A stretch of 64,000 nt of DNA from an uncultured Clostridia bacterium (GCA_947591315.1 CANQDD010000003.1:1-64000); one strand, 5' to 3'. Shown: positions 6,183 through 14,126, numbered from the stretch's first letter. Notes: generated by a model not told the origin, from the letters alone. Numbers and translations are program-made.

Positions 6183-8414
6183 CTATTCTATCAGTGAAAA
6201 TTCCTCTGCGTGTTCGATAATTGACTGCATAAAGTCAGACCATACAAACACCTTTGCCGTTACGCCGTTTTCCTGCTTATCCACAGAAACACTTGTGCTG
6301 CCCGTCATTTCAAGTGGTACGCGGTCAAACGCGATTAGTGTGCCGTTCGCGTCATAAACCGCTGCATAGACAAAGCAATTTTCATACGCTGTTTCTGGCG
6401 TGACAGTGAACGTATACGCGGTGTCAGTTTCTTCCTTTGTGATTTCCGCTGTTGTTACAGGCAGTGGAATAAGCACTTTACTATTATAATGGATTGTGGC
6501 ATTTCTCAATTCATCATTGGATCCTCCTATAACAATTTGTTTCCATTCAACCTCGCTGCCGCTGTAATATACATCGGTTAAGCTTCCGCAACCTTCAAAC
6601 GCCCAATCGCCAATATTTGTTACACTGTCGGGGATTGTAATGCTCGTTAAGCTTCCGCAGCCGTAAAATGCATGATTGCCGCCAATGTCTGTCACACCGT
6701 CGGAGATTGTTATATCTGTTAAAGAGTTGCACATGAAAAACGCTTGTTTGGCAATCATTCGCGTACCGCTTTTTACCTTATAAGCTCCGCTTATGTCCTT
6801 TCTGGCATCAATAAGATAATTGCCTATATATAAAACATCGTCCTTCCAGTTGGCTTCATCGCAATAATATCCTGTGTTAAAAAATGCTTCACTGCCTATA
6901 CTTGTTACACTGTCAGGGATTGTTATATCTGTTAATGATGAACAGGACTTAAACGCATAGCTTCCTATGCTCGTTACATTGTCAGGGATTGTTACTTTCG
7001 TTAAGGATGTGCAGTCCCAAAACGCGCTGTCATCTATACATGTTACATTGTCGGGAATTGTTATTTTCGTTAAGGATGTGCAGCCGTCAAACGCATGGCT
7101 ACTTATATGCGTTACACTTTGAGGGATAGAATAACTTGATTGTAGTCTATCTTTGGCGTAAGCTATAATTTCCGTCTTGTTCTTATTGAACAAAACTCCA
7201 TCTATGTCACTGTAATTCGGATTATTTTCCACTACGCTTATATTCAAATCGCCGCATGTTCTAAATGCACTCCTGTCTATGTCTGTTACGCTGTAGGGTA
7301 TTTTTATATATTTTAAGGATGAACAGTTACCAAACGCACAAGCTCCTATGCTCGTTACACTATTGGGTATTTTTATATTCATTAACGATTTACAGGAGGC
7401 AAACGCATTGGCTCCTATGCTCGTTACGCCATTGGGGATTGTCATATCTGTTAAAGATGAACAACCATAAAATGCACAATAGCCGATACTCATTAAACTG
7501 GTTGGGATTGTTATATCCGTTAAGGATTTACAGCCCCAAAATGTACTATCGTCAATACTTATTATGCCGTTGCCTATTGTAACGCTTGTTAAACCACTGC
7601 AGCCATAAAACGCAGATTCGCCAATGCTTGCTACACTGTCGGGTATATCAACGCTTGTCAAGCTACCACAGCTGTGAAACGCACGTTTACCAATGCTTAT
7701 TATGCTGTTTGGTATGGTAACACTTGTCAAATCACTGCAGCCGGAAAATGCATAATCGCCAATACTTATTACGCTGTTCGGTATGTCAATGCTTGTCAAG
7801 CAGCTACAGCCATCAAACGTATAATCGCCAATATTTATTACACCAGTAGGTATTACCAAATCCGTTATCAGCACGTCATTCACATACAGGTTGTCGGCAT
7901 AGTATAGTGGATTACACATACCACCACCGAAATCTATTTTACACCATTTTGCTATATCCGTTATATAGACATCTTGCAAATTATTGCAGTTTACAAACGC
8001 ATGTACGTCAATATTTGTTACGCTATCGGGGATGATAATGCTTGTTAAGCTACTACAGTCGCCAAACGCTGAACTCCCAATTTTCGTTATACTATTGGGT
8101 ATGGTAACACTTGTTAATGCACTGCAACCTCGAAGTGCATCTTCGCCAATGCTTGTTACGCCTTGTTCTATTACCGCTTTCGTTATGCTTGAACGGCTGT
8201 TGTACCAAGGAGCAGCAGAAGAATAAGAATAAGAGGAATAATCCTGCATATCCCCCGTGCCGCTTATAGTGAGCGTACCTTCGTCGTCAAGCGTCCATGT
8301 TACATTTGCACCGTTCGCGCCACAGCTGCCGCTTTCCGCCGCACTTGCGATAACAGGCATAAACGTGCACAGCATTGAGAATACGAGAACAATACTTGAA
8401 AATTTCTTTTTCAT
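6183..8414 (-). CDS. BspA-like leucine-rich-repeat surface protein
   Basis: 743 residues. A signal peptide with a basic start and hydrophobic core ends near ASAAES (about residue 27). A short beta domain follows, then about 20 copies of the roughly 23-residue LRR_5/BspA repeat with core IPDSVTSIGSYAF and GCSSLT. The last 100 residues form a separate beta-rich domain. No LPXTG, SLH or C-terminal membrane anchor is seen, so it is secreted or held by other contacts. Family members bind host or matrix proteins. It follows a membrane-protein gene by 34 bases in one minus-strand operon and has AAAGGAGAG before the ATG. It is likely cargo of the tRNA-Thr element. Confidence 0.9.
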   Translation of the reverse strand: MKKKFSSIVLVFSMLCTFMPVIASAAESGSCGANGANVTWTLDDEGTLTISGTGDMQDYSSYSYSSAAPWYNSRSSITKAVIEQGVTSIGEDALRGCSALTSVTIPNSITKIGSSAFGDCSSLTSIIIPDSVTNIDVHAFVNCNNLQDVYITDIAKWCKIDFGGGMCNPLYYADNLYVNDVLITDLVIPTGVINIGDYTFDGCSCLTSIDIPNSVISIGDYAFSGCSDLTSVTIPNSIISIGKRAFHSCGSLTSVDIPDSVASIGESAFYGCSGLTSVTIGNGIISIDDSTFWGCKSLTDITIPTSLMSIGYCAFYGCSSLTDMTIPNGVTSIGANAFASCKSLMNIKIPNSVTSIGACAFGNCSSLKYIKIPYSVTDIDRSAFRTCGDLNISVVENNPNYSDIDGVLFNKNKTEIIAYAKDRLQSSYSIPQSVTHISSHAFDGCTSLTKITIPDNVTCIDDSAFWDCTSLTKVTIPDNVTSIGSYAFKSCSSLTDITIPDSVTSIGSEAFFNTGYYCDEANWKDDVLYIGNYLIDARKDISGAYKVKSGTRMIAKQAFFMCNSLTDITISDGVTDIGGNHAFYGCGSLTSITIPDSVTNIGDWAFEGCGSLTDVYYSGSEVEWKQIVIGGSNDELRNATIHYNSKVLIPLPVTTAEITKEETDTAYTFTVTPETAYENCFVYAAVYDANGTLIAFDRVPLEMTGSTSVSVDKQENGVTAKVFVWSDFMQSIIEHAEEFSLIE

Positions 8415-8448
8415 TTGGTTTTACTCTCCTTTTATTTTGTTAATTTTA

Positions 8449-9039
8449 TTATGGAATATATCTTTGTGTTAATGGATAATATATTTTCCCACAATCATTG
8501 ACTTTATCAAATTCGCAATCCCAACAATTTCCATCAATGTCTTCACATAGTATCTGTATGTATTTTGGATAACCGTCGTCTTCCAAAATACCATCATCGC
8601 TGATATTAACATCTGCTTTTTTATTCGAGGTTTGACCATATGTCACATTAAGTTCCTCTTTCAATTCCGCACTTATATATTCATCATATAAATACATATG
8701 ACAGAGGGGCTTGTCCGACATTTTATTTATTTTGATGTTAAATAAACCATCTTTTTTATCCACTTTCAAAGAAAGTTTAGGAGCTAAGTCTTTTTGTTTT
8801 TCAATTCTTTCCTTTCTTCTTTCCTGCGTATATATACCAAAAGAAGTAAACACTCCCAAAGCAGTACCATAGAATTTTAATACATCTACAGAAGGTATAC
8901 AAATTAAATTCCTTAATGCTGGAACTGCAAAAATAAGACCAACAACAAATGGGATTAGCAAAATAAGCGATAACAATACTATAAATAAGTGTTTTCCAAT
9001 AAAATTTTTTATTTTTGACCTAGTTCTCCTATTCTTCAT
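8449..9039 (-). CDS. membrane protein of unknown function
   Basis: 196 residues. A basic N-terminus is followed by a strong hydrophobic helix (about 18-42) and a second weaker one (about 52-70), then a charged stretch ERRKERIEKQ and a C-terminal domain that is probably beta-rich with CEDIDGNCWDCEF. No family was recognised. It is the first gene of the operon with the BspA-like protein and lies 60 bases downstream of the terminator of the folded RNA at 9099-9255. A GGACAAGGTG ribosome site precedes the ATG. A role with the surface protein is only suggested by position. Confidence 0.7.
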   Translation of the reverse strand: MKNRRTRSKIKNFIGKHLFIVLLSLILLIPFVVGLIFAVPALRNLICIPSVDVLKFYGTALGVFTSFGIYTQERRKERIEKQKDLAPKLSLKVDKKDGLFNIKINKMSDKPLCHMYLYDEYISAELKEELNVTYGQTSNKKADVNISDDGILEDDGYPKYIQILCEDIDGNCWDCEFDKVNDCGKIYYPLTQRYIP

Positions 9040-9098
9040 AATAACACCTTGTCCTTTCCACCAAAGTTTACACGTAATACTGCATAAATATATTCTAC

Positions 9099-9255
9099 AA
9101 AAAAGTGCGCCGCCTAAATCTTCAGCGGCGCACCCAAAAACGCCACCTTGATTAAATGCTGCGACACACTTTCATACAATTACTTGTTCAGGTATGAAAA
9201 ACCAAAGCGTGCGCTTTCAGCGAAGCGCAAGCCTGAACAAGTATAGTATGTCGCA
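9099..9255 (-). ncRNA. folded RNA element copy 1, ends in terminator
   Basis: Predicted to start at about 9255 from the promoter at 9262-9290. From its 5' end it can form a closing stem TGCGACA/TGTCGCA (9249-9255 with 9160-9166), a 12-bp inner stem TACTTGTTCAGG-type (9181-9192 with 9232-9243), and a hairpin GCGCTT/AAGCGC (9211-9228). A linker AAGGTGGCGTTTTTGG leads to the terminator stem 9105-9133 with six T. Bases 9134-9265 are identical to 11228-11359. The first gene of the BspA operon starts 60 bases after the terminator without a clear promoter between, so it may be an attenuator leader; a free small RNA is the alternative. It matches no RNA family I know. Confidence 0.6.
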
Positions 9256-9261
9256 AGTATA

Positions 9262-9290
9262 ATTGTATCATACTTAACGAAGGTTGTAAA
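9262..9290 (-). promoter_or_regulatory. promoter of the folded RNA copy 1
   Basis: Minus strand: TTTACA (9285-9290), 17-base spacer ending TGA, TACAAT (9262-9267). The start would coincide with the first base of the closing stem. Confidence 0.7.
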
Positions 9291-9340
9291 TATTTTTGTA
9301 GGAAATTTATTAAAATGCCACCATTCCAGCAAATTCCACA

Positions 9341-9389
9341 TACAGATAAAATTCTGTAGAAGGTAAAATAATACGGAATTTTATCTGTA
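9341..9389. repeat. 14-bp inverted repeat
   Basis: Perfect arms at 9341-9354 and 9376-9389 (TACAGATAAAATTC and its complement) with a 21-base spacer. It lies between the terminator of the 9463-10392 gene and the RNA promoter. Purpose unknown. Confidence 0.5.
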
Positions 9390-9396
9390 ACAAGTT

Positions 9397-9432
9397 AAAA
9401 GTACGGGTATGTTAGAATCTAAACATACCCGT
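9397..9432 (-). terminator. possible terminator of the 9463-10392 gene
   Basis: 11-bp perfect stem ACGGGTATGTT (9403-9413) with AACATACCCGT (9422-9432); on the minus strand only four T follow. Confidence 0.55.
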
Positions 9433-9462
9433 ATTATGTAAAAAAACTTGACTTTTGACATG

Positions 9463-10392
9463 TTAAAATATGGAATCTACTGTGAGCGTAACGAATTTTT
9501 TGAACTCTACGAACTCAGGCAACTCATCAAACAAATAATCCATTTCCCCTTCATTGGCAGAAAAATGTTGCATCCATTCATTAAATTTGTCAGAATCAGC
9601 TGTAATATCAATCAAAAACCGCCCGTCATCAATTTGCACTTTATTGCTGTGACCAAAATAAAGCTCGAATATAGCGTATTTTATAGCATACTCTAAATCT
9701 GGTGCATATACAACCTCTGTAAAAGTCTTTTTCTCACTGAAACCGTCTGCAAGGTTTTGGTAGTCAAATAATGTGAATGTATAATAATTTGGAATGACAA
9801 CCATTCCGCTATTTTCAATCAAACTGCGACAAATCTCTTGGTTGCTCGCGCCCTTAAAAATTTCGTGTTTAATTTCTAATCCCTCACATAAGTCAAAAGG
9901 CACATCAGAGCCTTTTAATTCCCTGTGCGGCTCAAAAAGATTTTCACAAGCATAGCGATAAACATCAATCATATAATCTATTCTCTCAAAGGCGTCATTT
10001 TTGGGATTATATATAAAAAGATATGGCATAATAGGCTCGCTGCACGCCGGATATGCGCACTCCAAAGCAATCTTGATTGCCGCCGATGCACCTGAGACCG
10101 TTTCATAGAAATCAACTTTGGTTATACGAAATTCGCGCTTTGCATTTTTTGAAAGAATGGGGGATTCTGCATAACTGCCCAAAACTACCATAAACGCACC
10201 GCATACAATCTTATCAGATTCAACAGTTTTTAGTATGTTTCCAGTCCGATTGGTTATATATGGAGGCATTATTTTGGGGTTGTTTACTTTGTTTTTTACA
10301 ACCCACTCCAACCTGTCCGCTAAACTCGAACCACTTAAAACGCTCACATTTTCTAAAATACTATTCACCGAAGTTAAAACTTTTGAAAACAT
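9463..10392 (-). CDS. conserved-looking protein of unknown function
   Basis: 309 residues from the ATG at 10390-10392, chosen because AAAGGGGG lies just upstream. No signal peptide or membrane helix is seen. There are soluble alternating hydrophobic stretches such as FMVVLGSYAE, a Cys/Pro segment ALECAYPACSEPIMPYLF, and an acidic C-terminus ending FKKFVTLTVDSIF. No family or catalytic motif was recognised. It sits in the tRNA-Thr element downstream of a decayed HNH-like frame, with no partner gene. Confidence 0.6.
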   Translation of the reverse strand: MFSKVLTSVNSILENVSVLSGSSLADRLEWVVKNKVNNPKIMPPYITNRTGNILKTVESDKIVCGAFMVVLGSYAESPILSKNAKREFRITKVDFYETVSGASAAIKIALECAYPACSEPIMPYLFIYNPKNDAFERIDYMIDVYRYACENLFEPHRELKGSDVPFDLCEGLEIKHEIFKGASNQEICRSLIENSGMVVIPNYYTFTLFDYQNLADGFSEKKTFTEVVYAPDLEYAIKYAIFELYFGHSNKVQIDDGRFLIDITADSDKFNEWMQHFSANEGEMDYLFDELPEFVEFKKFVTLTVDSIF

Positions 10393-10410
10393 TTTATTTC
10401 CCCCTTTCAA

Positions 10411-10662
10411 TTAAGGCGAATTGCGCCTAAAATCCAACTCTTCCTGACGAGCACGCGCACGAGGCACGCGCACAAGCCATAAGTCAGAAAAGTCATAGCA
10501 ATAAGGCGCTTTGCCTCTTTCTTTATCATAGTTAGCTTTTCGTGTCAGAATCTGTAAATTGTCAATTTTGTTATCGTAATGCACACCATTCCAATGGTCG
10601 ATTGTCAAAATTGAGTTGCCCTCCATTAAAGTGTACTTCACACACTCTAACCCGTATACCAT
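10411..10662 (-). pseudogene. HNH endonuclease fragment
   Basis: An 83-codon frame whose middle, TIDHWNGVHYDNKIDNLQIL, is the HNH_3-type core (DH-NG-DN-NL). It lacks the N-terminal half and the rest is low-complexity basic. Its start overlaps the previous frame by 16 bases. A decayed homing-type or phage HNH gene is the best reading. Confidence 0.5.
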
Positions 10663-10925
10663 AAGTGCTTTAGCTCAACAATCTTGCGCTTCATTGGTTC
10701 CTGTTTTGCTGAATAAAAGAATACCTCGTCACTACCATGAAACTTTAACTGATAAAGTTCTGCAAAGACTTCTGGCAACTCTTGATTATTGAAGTCATTA
10801 TATTTACCCAATATGGCAACAGTAGAATCCTCATTTTCTAACCAAATCTTCACTTCATCAGCATCAAGGAATAGGCGCAAATCCTTTATACCCTCATAAT
10901 AATCTTGATAGGACTCCTTACGCCA
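10647..10925 (-). pseudogene. fragment of an unknown gene
   Basis: A frame open through SYQDYYEGIKDLRLFLDADE continues to KHLWYTG and a stop at 10647. It has no proper start: the sequence switches from the SLH frame into this one around 10905-10930. It may have belonged with the HNH fragment that follows. Confidence 0.4.
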
Positions 10926-11161
10926 AACTCTACCGCAAGCAGTATATCTTGATAGTAGCTGTCGTCCTCAGAAATATCACTGAAATAGTTGTCAGGCATA
11001 TTGTCATCGCTCTCCACCGTCATTGAGAACGCTTCAACAAGCCGAGAAATCCACTCGCTTCGAGTAACTGTACCCGCCGCGAACGCCGTACTGCTGAATG
11101 TTGGCAGTATTGCCGTAACCATACATACTGACAATAGTACGCTGAGTAGCCTTTTTTTCAT
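10886..11161 (-). pseudogene. truncated SLH-domain surface protein
   Basis: The N-terminus is a signal peptide (MKKRLLSVLLSVCM to AFAAG), then part of an SLH domain: TRSEWISRLVEAF and YFSDISEDDSYYQDILLAVEFGV. The frame is lost right after EFGV, where the SLH consensus would continue, and ends at 10886. A GGAGG ribosome site 8 bases upstream and the folded RNA copy 2 only 29 bases upstream are intact. This looks like the 5' end of a full-length SLH protein joined to unrelated sequence by deletion. Confidence 0.65.
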
Positions 11162-11189
11162 GATTTTAACCTCCGTATGTGATTTTAAT

Positions 11190-11349
11190 AAAAAAGTGCG
11201 CCGTGCATAAATCTACAGCGGCGCACTCCAAAAACGCCACCTTGATTAAATGCTGCGACACACTTTCATACAATTACTTGTTCAGGTATGAAAAACCAAA
11301 GCGTGCGCTTTCAGCGAAGCGCAAGCCTGAACAAGTATAGTATGTCGCA
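11190..11349 (-). ncRNA. folded RNA element copy 2, ends in terminator
   Basis: Bases 11228-11359 are identical to 9134-9265, so all stems of copy 1 recur, including TGCGACA/TGTCGCA with its outer arm at 11343-11349. The terminator differs in sequence but keeps its fold: GTGCGCCG (11196-11203) with CGGCGCAC (11219-11226), then six T. Only 29 bases separate it from the ATG of the SLH fragment at 11161, so no promoter fits between and that gene must be read through the terminator. This favours a cis-acting leader. The promoter hexamers seen for copy 1 are not conserved here. Confidence 0.6.
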
Positions 11350-11360
11350 AGTATAATTGC

Positions 11361-11570
11361 ACTATTTAACACAGAATCCACCCACTTTTCCACATTCCTT
11401 TTATGCTTTGAAATACCCACTACTCGTAGTATTTGCCTCAAATTACGCTGCATTACCCACACATCCTTTCTTCTTCTATATTAACGCAAGAATGATTGGG
11501 TGCCAAGGCCTTTTTGTTAAAAGGGAATGTTACAAAATCTTTACGCTCTATAATTCTCTAAATCTTCTAT
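11361..11570. other. spacer with no supported gene
   Basis: A minus-strand frame starting MWVMQRNLRQILRVV runs to 11274 into RNA copy 2, but it has no ribosome site and half of it is the RNA element. It may be a remnant of a gene tail. Confidence 0.3.
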
Positions 11571-11708
11571 TTACACTGTTCCTTCTTCATAACAAGAGAG
11601 TATATTTCTTACTGCGGTTGATGTTCTTTGTTTCTTTGCCAACGTCCTGGAAAAGTCAATGTTACTTGATGTATTTTTCTGATTTAGAGAATTTTGAAAG
11701 TCCCTCAT
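11571..11708 (-). CDS. 45-residue hypothetical protein
   Basis: Frame starting MRDFQNSLNQKNTSSNIDFS and ending LSCYEEGTV. GAGGT lies 6 bases upstream of the ATG (11706-11708). It is soluble and polar, no family recognised. It is read in the same direction as the 89-residue gene upstream. Confidence 0.4.
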   Translation of the reverse strand: MRDFQNSLNQKNTSSNIDFSRTLAKKQRTSTAVRNILSCYEEGTV

Positions 11709-11865
11709 ATTAATACCTCACAACTGTAGTAATTTATGTCCACTCACGAAAATTTATCTTCAAAAGTTCTCCTCCACTGTAGTGAATTATTGAAATGGCG
11801 GGGCAAAAAATTTTTAGAAGTGAGCAGTATGATTTAGTACAGCCGTTCTATATTGAGCAGACCTT

Positions 11866-12135
11866 TTATATTTTAGTATCAATAAGACTGCTCCAAACAG
11901 CACATAAGGCATTGTATGTCTGGCAGAAGGTAAAATTTTCCTGTATTTCTGAAATCCTAACGAACGCATTAAAAACTACGTCCCGCACTTCATTATACGC
12001 CTTTTTCTTTATCTTGCCATCCTCTGCCAGCTTTTTTAATTCTACCTCTGTTTCTTCTAGCAACTCTTGATAAACCCCCAATGCCGCAATATCTGTCGCC
12101 GTAGCCATAGAGTGGCATAGATTTCTTATATCCAT
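11866..12135 (-). CDS. 89-residue hypothetical protein
   Basis: A soluble helical protein (MDIRNLCHSMATATDIAA, then a charged heptad-like stretch ELLEETEVELKKLAEDGK). GTGAGG lies 8 bases before the ATG. A promoter with an extended -10 at 12290-12298 and two perfect palindromes lie upstream, so it is probably the first gene of a regulated minus-strand transcript at the right end of the element. Function unknown. Confidence 0.55.
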   Translation of the reverse strand: MDIRNLCHSMATATDIAALGVYQELLEETEVELKKLAEDGKIKKKAYNEVRDVVFNAFVRISEIQENFTFCQTYNALCAVWSSLIDTKI

Positions 12136-12187
12136 TATTAACCCTCACTTTCTTTTTAATATCTTCTTAATATATATTACCGCACAC

Positions 12188-12203
12188 GTTGACTATAGTC
12201 AAC
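12188..12203. promoter_or_regulatory. 16-bp perfect palindrome, possible operator
   Basis: GTTGACTATAGTCAAC reads the same on both strands. It lies in the leader of the 89-residue gene; dyads of this form bind dimeric repressors. Confidence 0.5.
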
Positions 12204-12259
12204 TATTGTTCGTGATGCACAAAAAGAAGGGGTTATTTTTGATAGGTTGAGAGTTTGTC

Positions 12260-12283
12260 CTTTTGTTGAAATTTCAACAAAAG
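12260..12283. promoter_or_regulatory. 24-bp perfect palindrome, possible operator
   Basis: A perfect dyad centred on GAAATTTC with arms of CTTTTGTT. It starts 6 bases downstream of the minus-strand -10 box at 12290-12295, where a bound protein would block initiation. Confidence 0.55.
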
Positions 12284-12289
12284 CACGAA

Positions 12290-12298
12290 ATTATACCA
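12290..12298 (-). promoter_or_regulatory. extended -10 promoter
   Basis: Minus strand TGGTATAAT; no clear -35 box is present, so activity may rely on the extended -10 or an activator. Confidence 0.5.
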
Positions 12299-12331
12299 TA
12301 AATAAAACAAACTTTTTCCAATCTGAGAAGG

Positions 12332-12360
12332 GCGCTGATGCAAAAAGTTTGCATCAGTGC
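12332..12360. repeat. 13-bp hairpin near the right attachment site
   Basis: GCGCTGATGCAAA (12332-12344) with TTTGCATCAGTGC (12348-12360), one G-T pair. It may be part of the integrase-bound region or a terminator; no strong T-run. Confidence 0.4.
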
Positions 12361-12375
12361 TGAATAAGGACAAAA

Positions 12376-12413
12376 AAGAAAAGTCGCATAAACGTAGTGT
12401 TTATGCGACTTTT
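12376..12413 (-). terminator. element-borne terminator for tRNA-Thr
   Basis: Stem GTCGCATAAAC (12383-12393) with GTTTATGCGAC, followed on the minus strand by CTTTTCTTTTTTG. It lies just inside the element, right after the tRNA 3' end. Confidence 0.8.
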
Positions 12414-12415
12414 TG

Positions 12416-12460
12416 TGGAGCTAACGAGCGGAGTCGAACCGCCGACCTCTTCATTACCAA
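12416..12460. repeat. right attachment site, 45-bp direct repeat
   Basis: Identical to 3081-3125; it forms the 3' part of the intact tRNA-Thr gene. Confidence 0.92.
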
Positions 12461-12491
12461 TGAAGTGCTCTGCCTACTGAGCTACGTCAGC
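12416..12491 (-). tRNA. tRNA-Thr(GGT)
   Basis: Minus strand starts GCTGACGTAGCTCAGT, has the anticodon loop TTGGTAA with GGT, T-arm GGTTCGACTCC and ends CGTTAGCTCCA. The acceptor arms GCTGACG and CGTTAGC pair over 7 bp. Its 3' end is supplied by the inserted element. Confidence 0.96.
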
Positions 12492-12584
12492 GTCTTAAAT
12501 TTTGACTATGATAGTATACTACATCGGTCTTTATTTGTCAAGACCAAAAATCAAGTATTTATGCTGAATTTTATAAGAAAACTC

Positions 12585-12613
12585 TTGACAAAGCTGTATT
12601 TTTACTATATAAT
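12585..12613 (+). promoter_or_regulatory. str-operon promoter
   Basis: Consensus TTGACA (12585-12590), 17-base spacer, TATAAT (12608-12613). It serves the L7Ae-like gene, rpsL and rpsG and probably fusA. Confidence 0.85.
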
Positions 12614-12687
12614 CTGATAGACTGACGATTTATGCGGTAAAATACGTCGGACAAGGATTTTTTTGATATACGGAGTGTGAAAAAACA

Positions 12688-12930
12688 ATGATTTCCGAAG
12701 TCGAAAAGTCAAGACTTCATACGGGTTTTAAGCAGGCTGTAAGAGCTTTGAGCGATAAAAACGCCGAAAAATTGATTATCGCCGAGGACTGTGAGGACAG
12801 AATAAAGGACGAACTGTCATCGCTTGCGCAAAACGGCGGCGCTTCCGTTACATACGTTCCCACGATGAAGGAGCTGGGCGCTATGTGCGGTATAGAGGTC
12901 GGCGCAAGCTGCGCGGTAGTCCTCAAATAA
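12688..12930 (+). CDS. L7Ae-family ribosomal-type protein (YbxF-like)
   Basis: 80 residues. The fold is that of small bacterial L7Ae-like proteins which bind kink-turn RNA: GFKQAVRALSDKNAEKLIIAE, then YVPTMKELGAMCGIEVGASC. In Firmicutes this gene (ybxF/rplGB) commonly stands just before rpsL, as here. It is cytoplasmic, 69 bases before rpsL, and probably shares its transcript. Confidence 0.88.
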   Translation: MISEVEKSRLHTGFKQAVRALSDKNAEKLIIAEDCEDRIKDELSSLAQNGGASVTYVPTMKELGAMCGIEVGASCAVVLK

Positions 12931-12999
12931 ATTCGTTTATTCCGCGTCACACGCGAAATAATATATACAAATTATAAAAGAAAGGAAGTGTAACACGAT

Positions 13000-13419
<420 letters not shown>

Positions 13420-13500
13420 TTTATAAGTAAGTAAATTATTTCAGACAAGTGCATATCGGGTTATATTTTAGACATATATTCGGATAGCGCTTGACGTGAT

Positions 13501-13522
13501 TTATCGGCAATGCTGCCGATAA
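13501..13522. promoter_or_regulatory. hairpin in the rpsL-rpsG spacer
   Basis: Perfect 9-bp stem TTATCGGCA/TGCCGATAA with loop ATGC and no T-run. A second, imperfect stem (about 13565-13629) precedes rpsG. In E. coli S7 binds this spacer to repress translation; the same role here is inferred. Confidence 0.45.
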
Positions 13523-13652
13523 TCAAGAGTACCTATGATACTCACGGAAAAAATTTTTTCTTAATGCTGAGCCGAGGATTAAAGACGGGCATAGCAAGTA
13601 TTGTGCTTGGATTTAACCGCAGGATCAGCAAAATGTGAAGGAGGGAAGCAAA

Positions 13653-14123
13653 GTGCCAAGAAAAGGTTTTATAGCAAAAAGAGAAGTTTTGCCCGATCCT
13701 ATTTACAAGGACGTTGTCGTAACGAAGCTGATAAACAACATCATGCTCGACGGTAAAAAGGGCGTGGCTCAGAAGATTGTATACGACGCTTTTGAGATAG
13801 TACACGACAAGACGGGCAAGGACGCACTGGACGCGTTCAAGGAAGCGATGGATAACATCATGCCGGTTCTCGAGGTTAAGGCGAGACGTGTCGGCGGCGC
13901 TACCTATCAGGTTCCTATGGAGGTTCGTCCCGAAAGACGTCAGACTCTCGGACTTCGCTGGCTTACGCTTTATTCGAGAAGCAGAAGCGAAAAGACAATG
14001 AAGGAAAGACTTGCCAACGAAATTATGGACGCCATTAACGGTACCGGCGGCGCTGTTAAGAAGCGCGAGGATACGCACAAGATGGCGGAAGCCAATAAGG
14101 CGTTCGCTCATTACAGATGGTAG
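13653..14123 (+). CDS. rpsG: 30S ribosomal protein S7
   Basis: 156 residues, normal length. The start is GTG at 13653, followed by [15 protein letters not shown], with GGAGG 9 bases upstream; an upstream in-frame ATG would add six residues and lose the ribosome site. RNA-binding motif [14 protein letters not shown] is intact, and the C-terminus ends FAHYRW. S7 nucleates the 30S head and is the usual feedback repressor of this operon. Confidence 0.97.
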   Translation: MPRKGFIAKREVLPDPIYKDVVVTKLINNIMLDGKKGVAQKIVYDAFEIVHDKTGKDALDAFKEAMDNIMPVLEVKARRVGGATYQVPMEVRPERRQTLGLRWLTLYSRSRSEKTMKERLANEIMDAINGTGGAVKKREDTHKMAEANKAFAHYRW

Positions 14124-14126
14124 TTC

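Larger units (their letters stand above)
3081..12460. mobile_element. 9.4-kb integrated element in tRNA-Thr
   Basis: The element is bounded by the perfect 45-bp repeat derived from tRNA-Thr and carries a tyrosine integrase next to the left end. It is clearly more AT-rich than its flanks. Cargo: a serine recombinase, a BspA-like surface protein with a membrane protein, unknown genes, and a decayed SLH/HNH stretch. No conjugation, replication or capsid genes are visible, so it is a mobilisable or satellite-type island, not an autonomous ICE or phage. The integrase is at the end away from the intact tRNA. The element brought its own terminator for the tRNA (12376-12413). Confidence 0.88.

Noticed and set aside
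7265-8226. Several plus-strand frames opposite the BspA-like gene
   Set aside because: Their periodic pattern only mirrors the leucine-rich repeats on the other strand.
9134-9265. T-box leader identity for the folded RNA
   Set aside because: AAGGTGGC and the terminator recall a T-box, but there is no stem I with a specifier loop and the downstream genes are not tRNA synthetase or amino-acid genes.
11274-11462. 62-codon frame MWVMQRNLRQ... over RNA copy 2
   Set aside because: Half of it is the folded RNA element, there is no ribosome site, and the part shared with copy 1 is not preceded by the same codons there.
12416-12460. Two complete tRNA-Thr genes flanking the element
   Set aside because: The left copy (3081-3125) lacks the 5' half of the tRNA; it is an attachment-site remnant.
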